DNA from: Nitrospira sp.
GTDB lineage: Bacteria; Nitrospirota; Nitrospiria; Nitrospirales; Nitrospiraceae
Direction of reading: 5' to 3'
Length of the DNA: 64,000 nucleotides
Assembly (NCBI GenBank): GCA_016715825.1
Contig: JADJXO010000002.1
Location: 558,001 to 622,000, forward strand
A program made the position numbers and the translations under genes. Shown piece after piece: positions 1 to 9,488 of this stretch (its first letter is position 1; each line of letters begins with the position of its first letter). Below the pieces are notes generated by a model that saw only the letters and a program-made list of their open reading frames with translations, did not search any database and was not told the DNA's origin.

Positions 1-38
1 GTATCGCCCACCTTGATTTCCGGTGCTACATCGCTCAT
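1..38 (-). CDS. Probable peroxiredoxin, N-terminus only
   Basis: Only the first 12 codons lie in the window; the rest runs off the left edge. The start is an ATG at 38 (minus strand), preceded six bases upstream by a perfect AGGAGG. The visible residues MSDVAPEIKVGD match the usual opening of AhpC/Bcp-type thiol peroxidases, which continue with a T-A-P-x-F motif. The family reduces peroxides through a peroxidatic cysteine, which is not visible here. With so little sequence this is a suggestion; other proteins could start the same way. Confidence 0.45.
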   Translation of the reverse strand, partial: MSDVAPEIKVGD

Positions 39-199
39 CACAAACCTCCTTATAGGACTGTATGGGTGATTGCTGTACTGAGGTCTCGAATTGGAAGGAC
101 CCCACTGCTACGTATACTTAAACTTTGTACTCCGTGGTTTAAAAGCTTGTCAACAGCCTGGAAGGCCCGGCGCGGTACCCGGTGAAGCCGCCGAAAAAC

Positions 200-952
200 T
201 CACGAAGTCTTCAGCTCTCGGAATCCTAACATCCGTCCGGCGGGGGCGGCCGTTCGATAGTTCGTGATGTGGACCGCACGGCCTAGTTGAGGAAGCTCGA
301 AAGAGGTTCCGACTTTCGGAGAATGTCCCACCCGTAGCAATTCACCGGCGGATGCCGACAGGAGTTCGTGTGCTGTGCTGTCGGACAACCCCTTACGCGT
401 GAAGACCTCAACCTCGTCAAGTCCGAACTTGCTCAAGCCCAGCGAATAGGACCACACGCGGTCACTGTCTGACGCATCATCATGAACGATCGACAGGTGG
501 TCATCCAAAACAAAGCTCGTGAGCATGCGCTGCTGCCAGTCCGATGGATTGATATACGCCTGCGCGATGACATCGTACGCCGTCCCTTGAGACAAGAGCG
601 TCAAGCAGCGAGCTAATCGGGCCGCAAGCAGAATGGTGTCGGGCATATCCCTCGGCGAAGCGACGGATGGGGCGACCGCACCCATGAGTTCGTGCTCCCA
701 AGCCAGTTGCTTCATGATTTCAGCGACGTGACTCATCGGCAACGGCATCACCACATGAGCCGACCAGGGGCCATGTGTGGCTTGCCAGGATTCAGCCGAA
801 CCGTCTTCATGGCGGATGCTCAGCGGACCGCCATACTCGCGGTCATAGAGTGCGTTGACCTCGTTCGTTGCGGGAGCGGTACCTCGATAGCCGACAAAAT
901 ACAGGGGTGGTCGCTTTGCCGAAGGTTTGGGCGATTTTTTGCGGATTCTCAT
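200..952 (-). CDS. Hypothetical protein, possibly DUF4261-like
   Basis: This 250-residue protein has no signal peptide or membrane segment, so it is probably cytoplasmic. The first 15 residues are very basic. The middle holds a stretch around residues 137-185 with the phrase GLSKFGLDEVEVF, which recalls the 'GL.kFG..ElE' core of DUF4261 and related immunity or suppressor-of-fused-like folds. That resemblance comes from memory of motifs and is weak. The gene stands alone between a probable peroxiredoxin and typA, all on the minus strand. No function is assigned. Confidence 0.6.
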   Translation of the reverse strand: MRIRKKSPKPSAKRPPLYFVGYRGTAPATNEVNALYDREYGGPLSIRHEDGSAESWQATHGPWSAHVVMPLPMSHVAEIMKQLAWEHELMGAVAPSVASPRDMPDTILLAARLARCLTLLSQGTAYDVIAQAYINPSDWQQRMLTSFVLDDHLSIVHDDASDSDRVWSYSLGLSKFGLDEVEVFTRKGLSDSTAHELLSASAGELLRVGHSPKVGTSFELPQLGRAVHITNYRTAAPAGRMLGFRELKTS

Positions 953-1043
953 CTCAAAACCGTACCTCGTCTATCGTGAAGGCCGTTTCGACTCAGCGAG
1001 CCGAGCTTATCCCGCAAACGAACGACGTTTCACGAACGACATC

Positions 1044-2900
1044 TCATTTGCCCGCTTTCCGTGCCTTGCGGCGGTCGTCTGGGTTCAAGAGGCGCTTTCG
1101 GAGACGGAGATTTTGTGGCGTGGCCTCGACCAGTTCATCGGATCCGATATATTCCAAGGCGAATTCCAGCGTCATTTCACGTGGTGGAGTAAGGACCAAG
1201 GCTTCATCGGAACCGGATGCTCGCATATTGGAGAGGTGCTTTTCCTTGCACACATTCACATCAAGGTCTTCATCGCGGCTGTTTTGGCCCACGACCATTC
1301 CTCGGTAGACTTCGACGCCCGGACCAATGAACATCGCGCCGCGTTCCTGAGTCATGAAGATGGCATAGCCTGTGCTGGTACCGTCTTCGAAGGCCACAAG
1401 AGAACCGTGTGGGGCGACGATCAGGTCTCGTTCCTCAGCCGGTTCGTATGCCGTGAAGACATGGTGCATGATAACGGTTCCTCGGGTCTTGGCCAACAGC
1501 AGGTTCTTCAGCCCCATGATGCCGCGGGTTGGAATATGGTATTCGAGATGCATTTCACTGGTGCCGACGTCGGAATGAATCAAGCGCATGTGGCGCATCT
1601 CACCGCGGCGCTTCCCGATTTCCTCGATGACCGTTCCCTGATAGGTCTCCGGTACCTGGATGGTCAACTCCTCGTACGGTTCCATGACGGCGCCGCCTTC
1701 ACGATGGAGAATGACTTCCGGTTGCGAGACTTGCAGTTCATATCCTTCCCGTCGCATCTGTTCGATCAACACGGACAGATGGAGCTCGCCTCGACCCGCG
1801 ACCAGGAAGCGGTCTGCGCTGTCGGTCTCGTTCACGCGGAGCGACACGTTGGTCTCGAGTTCCTTGAAGAGGCGCTCACGCAAATGGCGCGAGGTCAGGA
1901 ACTTCCCTTCCCGTCCGGCGAAGGGGCTGTTGTTGACGGAAAACGTCATCTGGACCGTCGGTTCGTCGATGGTCACACGCGGGAGAGCCACCGGCGTATC
2001 GGCGTCGGCGATGGTGTCGCCGATGCTCACATCATCGAGTCCCGCCACGGCGACGATTTCGCCGGCTGCTGCCTGTTCGGTATCGGCTCGGTCGAGCCCC
2101 GAATACACCGCAAGGTCGGAGACCTTGCCGGGAAACTGGGCACCGTTTTTCCCGAGCACCATGACATTCTGCCGTCGAGCAATCGAACCGGACTGAACCT
2201 TGCCGATCCCCATCTTGCCTTTATAGGGATCTTGTACGAGCGCCAGGACGAGGATTTGGAGCGGGGCCTCAGCATGAATGGCTGGCGCAGGAATCTTTTC
2301 CAAGACGGTATCGAGGAGCGGGACGATGTCGGTCCCCGGCTTATTGACATCGAGCGTGGCGATCCCCTTGATGGCCGATGTGTAGACAATGGGGAAATCG
2401 AGTTGCTCGTCCGTGGCCCCGAGGTGCACGAAGAGGTCGAAGGTGCGATTGACGACATCGTCGACGACCGCGTCCGGCCGATCGATCTTGTTGATGACGA
2501 CGATGGCTTTGTGTCCGAGCGCCAAGGCTTTCCGCAACACGAATGTCGTTTGCGGCATCGGGCCTTCTTTGGCATCGACCAAGATCAGCACACCATCCAC
2601 CATGCGGAGCGTGCGTTCCACCTCACCGCCGAAGTCGGCATGGCCCGGCGTATCCACAATATTAATCTTCACGCCGTTGTAGATGACGCTGGCGTTTTTC
2701 GCACGGATCGTGATTCCGCGTTCCCGCTCTTGATCCATCGAGTCCATGATGCGTTCACCCATGTCGTCGATCTTGCGATGGACATGGGTTTGGCGAAGCA
2801 CCGCATCGACCAGCGTCGTCTTGCCGTGGTCAACGTGCGCGATGATGGCGATATTCCGGATATCGCTCCGGCGGTCATGTGGGGCGCGGACGGTGGACAT
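1044..2900 (-). CDS. typA: Ribosome-associated GTPase TypA/BipA
   Basis: A 618-residue translational GTPase of the EF-G/LepA superfamily. BipA binds the 70S ribosome and supports 50S assembly and growth under stress or cold. The G1 loop AHVDHGKTT is at residues 21-29, followed by the switch region (ERERGITI), G3 DTPGHADFG and G4 NKID. The C-terminal half contains the EF-G-like domains and the TypA-specific tail ending in a lysine/arginine cluster. I chose the ATG at 2900 because the protein then begins 20 residues before the G1 motif, as in other BipA proteins; the open frame extends 39 codons further upstream with unrelated sequence. The length matches the family (about 605). Confidence 0.95.
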   Translation of the reverse strand: MSTVRAPHDRRSDIRNIAIIAHVDHGKTTLVDAVLRQTHVHRKIDDMGERIMDSMDQERERGITIRAKNASVIYNGVKINIVDTPGHADFGGEVERTLRMVDGVLILVDAKEGPMPQTTFVLRKALALGHKAIVVINKIDRPDAVVDDVVNRTFDLFVHLGATDEQLDFPIVYTSAIKGIATLDVNKPGTDIVPLLDTVLEKIPAPAIHAEAPLQILVLALVQDPYKGKMGIGKVQSGSIARRQNVMVLGKNGAQFPGKVSDLAVYSGLDRADTEQAAAGEIVAVAGLDDVSIGDTIADADTPVALPRVTIDEPTVQMTFSVNNSPFAGREGKFLTSRHLRERLFKELETNVSLRVNETDSADRFLVAGRGELHLSVLIEQMRREGYELQVSQPEVILHREGGAVMEPYEELTIQVPETYQGTVIEEIGKRRGEMRHMRLIHSDVGTSEMHLEYHIPTRGIMGLKNLLLAKTRGTVIMHHVFTAYEPAEERDLIVAPHGSLVAFEDGTSTGYAIFMTQERGAMFIGPGVEVYRGMVVGQNSRDEDLDVNVCKEKHLSNMRASGSDEALVLTPPREMTLEFALEYIGSDELVEATPQNLRLRKRLLNPDDRRKARKAGK

Positions 2901-3088
2901 AATGAAGAGGTTTCCTTGTAATGACAAAAATACGCCACGGTAGTGGGGCGCAAACCAAGAAGTATACTCGAAGTGCACCGTGCCAAACAAGCGAAGGATG
3001 CTACCCAGCGTAGCCAACGATTCAGCGGCAGTCTTTTATCAATCGTGGGATCAGAGGAGCGCTTCCCGCGTTGCGTAGGTACGGATGG

Positions 3089-3538
3089 TTAATCTAGGGC
3101 AGATTTTAGCTGGGAGTGTGTGACCTCAGGCTCGGGCGGAGTGGTTGGTCGTGGCATACACGAGGCGACCGTTCTGAGAAGGTGTTCCGGTGTGAAGGGT
3201 TTCTTTAAATATTCCGTGGCTCCTAGGGTGGTTGCCTCGGCCATCGATTCTGAGCGGCTGTTGGCCGTGAGCATGACGACCGGGATCTGTTCCCAGGTCG
3301 GTGTGGACCGAATCGCGCGTAGGACTTCGAAACCGGACAAGGAGGGCAATGAGATGTCGAGCAGCACCAAGTCGGGAGGCTCGCTCGATTCCGTCAGACG
3401 TTTGGCGTTCTTTCCATCAGGGGCATGCCGGACCGCATAGCCGTTCCGTTCTAGAATGAACCGCACCAAGCAGGCGGTGTCGTCGTGATCCTCGATCATC
3501 AGTACAGTCGGTACGGAAGAAGTCGCTGTCTTCCCCAT
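3089..3538 (-). CDS. Single-domain response regulator (CheY-like)
   Basis: A 149-residue receiver without an output domain. The acidic pair lies in IEDHDD (residues 15-20), the phosphoacceptor is D61 in LVLLDISLP, the switch threonine is T91 and the conserved lysine is K113 in LKKPF, so it looks phosphorylatable. A proline-rich tail of about 25 residues follows. It is the last of four phosphotransfer genes (receiver, HPt, receiver, receiver) downstream of a large hybrid kinase on the same strand, so it is probably a phosphorylation target or phosphate sink in that relay. Confidence 0.88.
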   Translation of the reverse strand: MGKTATSSVPTVLMIEDHDDTACLVRFILERNGYAVRHAPDGKNAKRLTESSEPPDLVLLDISLPSLSGFEVLRAIRSTPTWEQIPVVMLTANSRSESMAEATTLGATEYLKKPFTPEHLLRTVASCMPRPTTPPEPEVTHSQLKSALD

Positions 3539-3627
3539 GAGGCCTCCTCAAACGTTGTTCGGCATAATCCAGGAACCGGTCTTCATGATGGGCAGAGTGT
3601 TGTGAGCAATCTGTGTGTACGCGTGAC

Positions 3628-4119
3628 TCATGCGGCGCGCTTCTTTTCATGACTACTGCGAGGTCGACGGCGTACGGATGGGCGCTGTTTCTGAGCCGCC
3701 TTGGGGAGCTTCCTGACGACTGGCTGGGTGCGTGATGAAGCGGGAGGATGTAGGACTCGCCGCATAGCCTCAATGAGACCGGCGGATCCCTTCTGCTTCG
3801 TGACATAGGCCGTAGCTCCCTGGTGGAGGGCCTGTTGAATATCCGGCTCGTAGGAGTCGGCACTGACCATGATCACAGGAGTGTGGCACCAGTCGGGGTG
3901 ATCGCGAATGAGTTTCAGCAACTCCGCTCCGCTCACATAGGGCAGCACGAGGTCGAGAAGGACGAGGGAGGGTGGCGGGACGGTACCGATCAGTGAGGAG
4001 GCTTGGCGCCCGTCTTTTGCCTGGAGGACGGAGAAGCCTTCCCGCTCTAAGACGTGTTTCAACAGCGCGGCCGTATCTCCCTCATCTTCGACGACGAGGA
4101 TCTTGTGTTTCTGCTTCAT
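3628..4119 (-). CDS. Single-domain response regulator with basic tail
   Basis: A 163-residue protein. The receiver domain covers roughly residues 6-122, with acidic pair VEDE (10-13), phosphoacceptor D56 in LLDLVLP and the switch residue in IMVSADS. The conserved lysine lies in YVTKQKG, where the usual following proline is replaced by glutamine. After residue 125 comes an extremely basic tail rich in Arg, Lys and Pro (RRRPRSSHEKK near the end), not a recognised DNA-binding domain but able to contact nucleic acid or another acidic partner. It sits between the HPt gene and another receiver gene, 26 bp downstream of the HPt gene. Confidence 0.87.
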   Translation of the reverse strand: MKQKHKILVVEDEGDTAALLKHVLEREGFSVLQAKDGRQASSLIGTVPPPSLVLLDLVLPYVSGAELLKLIRDHPDWCHTPVIMVSADSYEPDIQQALHQGATAYVTKQKGSAGLIEAMRRVLHPPASSRTQPVVRKLPKAAQKQRPSVRRRPRSSHEKKRAA

Positions 4120-4145
4120 GACCTCACTCCTTCTGTTGCTCGGAT

Positions 4146-4478
4146 TCAGTCGTAGACCACCGTGATTCGCTCGAGGTAGGAGCCCAACACCGGAAGGCCA
4201 CGTTCGATGGTGGAAGCGTCGCGCGTCTTGGCGGCTTGTTCGATGACGGCCGCCATGTCGCTGACCCGGTCGAAGCCGTAACTCCCTCCGGCGCCTTTCA
4301 TCCCATGCGCCACGGTGCGGACTGTTTCAAAGTTCTGGGTGGTCAGGGCTTCCTGCATCGTCACGACTTCTTTCTTTCGGTTGGTCAAGAATTTTGGGAT
4401 GAGTGGCTCGAAAGCGGCATCGACGTGTACGAGTTCTTCGCTTTGAACGACTGCCTCTGTGGGCGGCGTGTGTTCCAT
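4146..4478 (-). CDS. Histidine phosphotransfer (HPt) protein
   Basis: A 110-residue all-helical HPt domain. The phosphorylatable histidine is H58 in AHGMKGAGGSYGF, which matches the H-x-x-K-G-x-x-x-x-x-G consensus; the lysine and both glycines are present. Stand-alone HPt proteins carry phosphate from the receiver of a hybrid kinase to free response regulators. Its position among three receiver genes and downstream of a hybrid kinase with two receivers fits a His-Asp-His-Asp relay. No other domain or membrane segment is visible. Confidence 0.88.
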   Translation of the reverse strand: MEHTPPTEAVVQSEELVHVDAAFEPLIPKFLTNRKKEVVTMQEALTTQNFETVRTVAHGMKGAGGSYGFDRVSDMAAVIEQAAKTRDASTIERGLPVLGSYLERITVVYD

Positions 4479-4616
4479 CAGTGCGTCTCCGATCAGTCCG
4501 GTATCGGTTATTTACCTAGAATCCTTAACTGAAATGCCCAGGAGAGAACTCCGAACAAGACTTCGGCCCATGCCGTCCGAGGGGGGTGCCCGACTCACTC
4601 ATCGAGAAAGCTGGTA

Positions 4617-5027
4617 TCAGCGCGGCGGGGCCGGCGTCCCACGGGATTGGTCCACAGATCGGAGCAAGGTTTCCCGTCGGAACGGCTTCAGCACATAGTC
4701 CTGGACGGTAAGCGCACGTACCTTTCTGATCCTGTCTTGATCAGCGACCCCGGTCAACATGATCACCGGCACATGCTCCCAGTCCGGTGTGGCGCGAATA
4801 GTCTCGAGAATCGTGATGCCATCGACATGGGGAAGCTGAATATCCAACAGAACGAGGGACGGGGGTGGCATCAACGCGATTTTTTCCAACGCGGCCGAGC
4901 CGTCCGCAGCGTGGGAGACGTGATAGCCTCGTTCCGTCATGATCAACGTCACGAGATCGGCGGTGTCTTGTTCATCCTCGACGAGCAGGAGGCGTGGGTC
5001 GTGTGCAGAAGACAGGTTCCTCACCAA
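4617..5027 (-). CDS. Single-domain response regulator (CheY-like)
   Basis: A 136-residue receiver with acidic pair VEDEQD (16-21), phosphoacceptor D62 in LVLLDIQLP, switch threonine in IMLTGVA and lysine in YVLKPF. It ends shortly after the receiver fold with a Pro/Arg tail and has no output domain. It is separated by only 12 bp from the stop codon of the upstream hybrid kinase, with a GGAGC-like ribosome site in the gap, so the two are almost certainly co-transcribed. Similar stand-alone receivers downstream in the same strand form the rest of the relay. Confidence 0.88.
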   Translation of the reverse strand: MVRNLSSAHDPRLLLVEDEQDTADLVTLIMTERGYHVSHAADGSAALEKIALMPPPSLVLLDIQLPHVDGITILETIRATPDWEHVPVIMLTGVADQDRIRKVRALTVQDYVLKPFRRETLLRSVDQSRGTPAPPR

Positions 5028-5039
5028 TCAGCTCCTTTC

Positions 5040-8000
5040 TTAGGCGGCTTGGTCTCGCGGAGTGTCGGCACATTGGGCGATGGCACTCAGCAGAGTCTTT
5101 TTCTTGATCGGTTTTGTCAGATGGGCCGTGCAGCCTACGGCCAAGCACTTCTCCGCTTCTTCTTTGAAGGCATTGGCCGTCAGTGCCACGATCGGTGTGG
5201 GTCTGCGCTGCTGCGCGCGTTCCCATGCGCGAATGGCCGCCGTGGCCTCAAGCCCGTCCATCACCGGCATCTGCATATCCATGAGCACCAAATCGTAGTG
5301 ACCGGTCTGGAATTTGTGCAGGGCGACGGCGCCATTCTCGGCCATGTCTACCTGATGGGGGGTGTCCTTCAGAAAGAGGGCGATTACGTCGCGATTATCT
5401 TCCAGGTCCTCTACTAACAAAATGTGACAGGGAGCTAGGGTGGTCTGTTCTGAACGCTCTGCTCCTTCGTATTGGGCCGCTCCGACGGGTTCTAGGTTGA
5501 GCGCAGCGGCCAACGAATCCATTAAACGCCGTCGACTGAGTGGTTTATAGAGGTAGTTGGCAATTCCCAAAGATCGGGCTCGGCGAGCATCGTCTCCCTG
5601 AAGGTCGGAGACATGCATAATGAGGGGCAGCGTCGCAAACTCTTGTCGGTCGCGGATCGCCTGCGCCAGGTCCAACCCATTCATGCCAGGCATGTGATAG
5701 TCCAAAATGGCGAGGGCGATCGGCTCGTTTCGCCGTTGCGCGTCGTCCAAGATCGTCAACGCCTGCGCGCCACTCGTGGCTTCGAAGAGTTGGACTCCGC
5801 TTCGCGAGAGATGTTCACGGACGATCATCACATTCGTCTCATTGTCGTCCACAATGAGCAGGCGCATCGCGTGCAAATCGAGATACCGTCCTGTTTGGCT
5901 GGCTACGACGAGGGGAGCCTCAGGCAAGGTAATGGTAAAGGAAAAGGTGGTGCCGACGCCTAACGTACTGTCTGCCGCAAGGTGCCCCCCCATGAGTTTC
6001 ACGAGATGTTGTGAGATGCTTAAGCCGAGTCCCGTGCCGCCATATTTTCGCGTCGTGGTGGAATCGACTTGGGTGAAGGGTTCAAAGATGGACTGGAGCT
6101 TATCCGTTGGGATCCCGATGCCGGTATCAGACACCGAAAAGCGAAGGGCCTGAGCGGTCGATCGATCGGGGGCCGGTTCGACGGTGATCATGACATGCCC
6201 GGATTCCGTAAACTTGATCGCATTGCTCACGAGATTCACGAGCACCTGATTCAGTCGAGTTGGGTCGCCGACGACACCCTGCGGAACGTCCGGGTGGACG
6301 AGCACCAAGAGCTCGAGTTTTTTGGCCAACGCTTTGCCGGCCATGAGCTCTGCGATCGTGTCGGTGAGATTGGGGAGATCGAACGGCACCGATTCCAGCG
6401 CCATGTAACCCGCTTCGATCTTAGAAATGTCCAAGATGGCATTGATCAGCTCCATGAGTGACGCAGCGGCGCGGCTGAAGCGGCCGACATAATTGGCTTG
6501 ATCAGGCGTGAGCGGGGTTTCTTGAAGCAATTCGGCCATGCCGACGATCGCATTCATCGGGGTGCGGATCTCATGGCTCATGGTCGCCAGGAACTCGCTC
6601 TTGGCGCGGGTAGCGGCAAGCGCGGAGTGGTTGGCCCTCGCTAATTCTCGGTTACGGGCTTCCAGGTCGCGAGTTGCTTGCTCCAGCCTCCCCTCAGCGG
6701 CTTTCCGTTCCGTCCTGTCGCGGAGGACCTTGGTGAAGCCTTTCAGTCGTCCATCGTGGTCGAACAGGCTGGTCATGACGACATTGGCCCAGAACCGTGA
6801 GCCGTCCTTGCGGCGACCGCCATCCCTCGTCTTCGACGTGGTGATGGACGGTCGCGCGTCCAAAACGCCGTGGGTTTACGCTGGCTTGGTGTTCCTCGGC
6901 GTAAAAGCACGAGAAGGACGCCCAGTAATCTCGTCGGTGGTGGACCCCTTCAGACGGCGCTCCCTGGTTCCGGTCAATATGTCCCCGGAATCGAGCCGGA
7001 TATGGAGCAGTCCAGAACATTGTCGACCATCGCGCGGGTGAGCTCTTCCTTTTCCCGAAGCGCCGCTTCCGCCGCCAATCGGGACCGTTCAGCTTTCTTC
7101 TGTGCGGATATGTCGGTTGCCATCCCCAGAAATCCAGTGATCGTGCCGGTATGGTCACGGATCGCGACGACGGTGAGCAGCACGGGGATTCGCGTGCCGT
7201 CTTTGCGGATGTAGATCCACTCGTGTTGATTGGGCACGTTCAGGCGGGCCTTGGCGACGAAGACATCAAACCCTGGCTCCAGCTCGATTCCCAATTCGGC
7301 GCCGAAGATCTTCGCGCGCGCGGCCACTTCTTCAGAGTTGTGGAAGACCGCTGGGGTCAATTTGCCGATGGTCTCCTCAGCTGAATAGCCCAAGAGCTTT
7401 TCGGCTGCTGGATTGAAATGCTGGATGATCCCCGCCGTCGAGGTTGCGATCACGGCATGGGGAGCATTGAAGAGAATGGCTTGTTGGAAACCAAAAAGCT
7501 CATGCAAGGTCCGTTCTGATTCCTTGCGCACCGTAATGTCGTAATTGATGCCGATCATTCGGACCGCTTGCTCCCGTTCGTCCTTGATGACCACTGCAGA
7601 GGCCTTGATATAGCGAACGCTCTGGTCCGGGAGGAGAAGACGAAATTCCGTGTCGAATCGACCTTGTCCCTCGAGCGCGGCTTGGAGGGCATTCGGCCGG
7701 GGCTCGATCCTCAGGATGGAGCCGGTCGGCCCAGGCCTCATACGCCCCGGGGAAATTCTCAGGCGTGTAGCCGTAGAGGGCATACATCTGCTTGTCCCAG
7801 ACCAGTTTGTTTTCAGAAATGTAATAGTCCCAGACGCCGATGCCGCCCGATTGGGCTGCTAGATCCAACCGCCGAATAGAATCTCGCAAAATCTGCTCAT
7901 AGACCTTTTGCTCAGTAATATCCTGAACGGTGCCCACGGCATGTCTCGGGCGGCCCTCAGGATCGCGCATCACAGTTCCGCGGCACAGCACGTCGCGAAT

Positions 8001-9177
8001 TTCCTTGCTGGGGCGAACAATCCGGCAGGTCACTTCATAGGGGTGGTGGTGCTCGAGTGCCTCCTCAACGGCCTTGAACACCCTGGCTCGATCGTCGGGA
8101 TGGATGGCTTCACGGAAAGTCTCGATTGTGGGTGTAATGCGCCCAGGCTCATACCCGAAGATCCGGAATTGCTCATCCGACCAGATCTCGGCGCCGGTTG
8201 CAATGTCCCACTCCCAACTGCCGACATGGGCGAGTGCTTGGGCCTGATCCAGGCTTGCTTGATGGGTTTCGAGCTGTTGCTGCGAGGTGACGCGTTCGGT
8301 TACGTCTCGGCAGGTGCAGGTGAGCCAACGAGCCGGGTCATAAGGCTGTTTTGCGAGGACGAGGGAGAGTTCCGCATAAATCTGACCGCCGGATTGCGTG
8401 AGGCCTTGAACTACGCCGGTCCAGTGTCCGACCTTCACGAGTATCGAGAAGTAGTCGTGCTCGATTCGCGAAACCCACTCGGGTGTATACAGTGTTTTCC
8501 AGGATTGGCCGATCAACTCGTCCGGTTTGTACCCATAGATGGCGGCATGCATCGGATTCATGTAGGTAAAGCACCCGTCCTTGTCCAGGAAGGCGAATCC
8601 TTCAAGCCCTCGCTCGATCGCACGGATGATCGCCACGTTCTTTCGATTGGCTTCTTCCCGCTCGGCCAGACTGTGCTCCAGCTCACGTTGGCGCCGCTTT
8701 AATTCGAGACGACCCACGACTTGGTGGCCCAACATCCGGAGCGCGTTCATTTGATCGGCGGTCAACTGCCTAGGTTTCCGATCGATCACGCACAAGGTGC
8801 CAACCGCATGGCCGGCCGGTGTAACGAGGGGCATCCCGGCATAGAAGCGAATGTTTGGGTCAGTGACGACAAGGGGATTATCGGCGAACCGTTTGTCTTG
8901 GGCGGCATCCGGGACGATGAACAGGTCTCTGCCATGGATGGCATGGGCACAAAAAGCGATGTCGCGGAGGTTCCGGTGCATCGATGCCCACCTTCGCCTT
9001 AAACCATTGGCGATGGGTATCCACGAGGCTGACCAGGGCGATCGGAGTTCCGCAAATATGCGCGGCCAGCTTGGCGAGGTTATCGAAGCCTTCGTCCGGC
9101 AGGGTATCGAGAATTTCGTATTGGTGCAATGCGGCGAGACGGCGGACTTCATCTTCTGGCAAGGGCGCACTCTGCAT
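5040..9177 (-). pseudogene. GAF/multi-PAS hybrid histidine kinase, frame broken
   Basis: Read in pieces, the gene encodes one protein of about 1370 residues: N-terminal GAF domain (starting MQSAPLPEDEVRRL at 9177), at least five PAS/PAC units, a HisKA domain with SHEIRTP (phosphoacceptor His in the segment 5040-6863), an HATPase domain with the usual N and G boxes, and two receivers (LDYHMPG and LMDMQMP). The frame changes at about 8961-8967, at a four-C run at 7699-7702 (one base too many), near 7010, inside 6960-7000, near 6914 and near 6830. The kinase-receiver part from 6863 to 5040 is intact. Either this is a decaying gene or the assembly carries small indel errors; several lie in short homopolymers. 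It heads the phosphorelay cluster. Confidence 0.8.
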
Positions 9178-9488
9178 GTGGTCGTTCTTTCGGCCCGCCA
9201 GGTGGTAGGTGCCCTCTCCGGTCTGTCACCGCGCAGGTCTGCTCGGCCTGGCACCGATGCTGAGTCCTCGATGGGGATTGGGGAGAACGGTGTGATTCAT
9301 GAGGCAATGGTCGGAAGGAATTCAAAAGCGAAATACATTTTCGTGCTGCGGGGTGCTGACACGATCGTCAGCAGGATGGAGAGCACGAATTGCTGTTTTA
9401 TGCTGTCGCGCTCTTGCTTGAGTTTTCACCAAACGCATTGTATGGTCTTGCGTTACCTCAGATTCACGTCTGCGGGATTCCATATCCA
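9178..9488. other. Intergenic region with candidate promoter for the PBP gene
   Basis: A 311-bp gap separates the divergent kinase gene and the penicillin-binding protein gene. On the plus strand TTGAGT (9418-9423), a 17-base spacer and TATGGT (9441-9446) form a plausible sigma-70 promoter about 43 bases before the start codon. Nothing else recognisable was seen in it. Confidence 0.4.

Noticed and set aside
927..2921. Long plus-strand open frame of 664 codons opposite typA
   Set aside because: It is the antisense shadow of a well-conserved GTPase gene, has no recognisable motif and no ribosome site.
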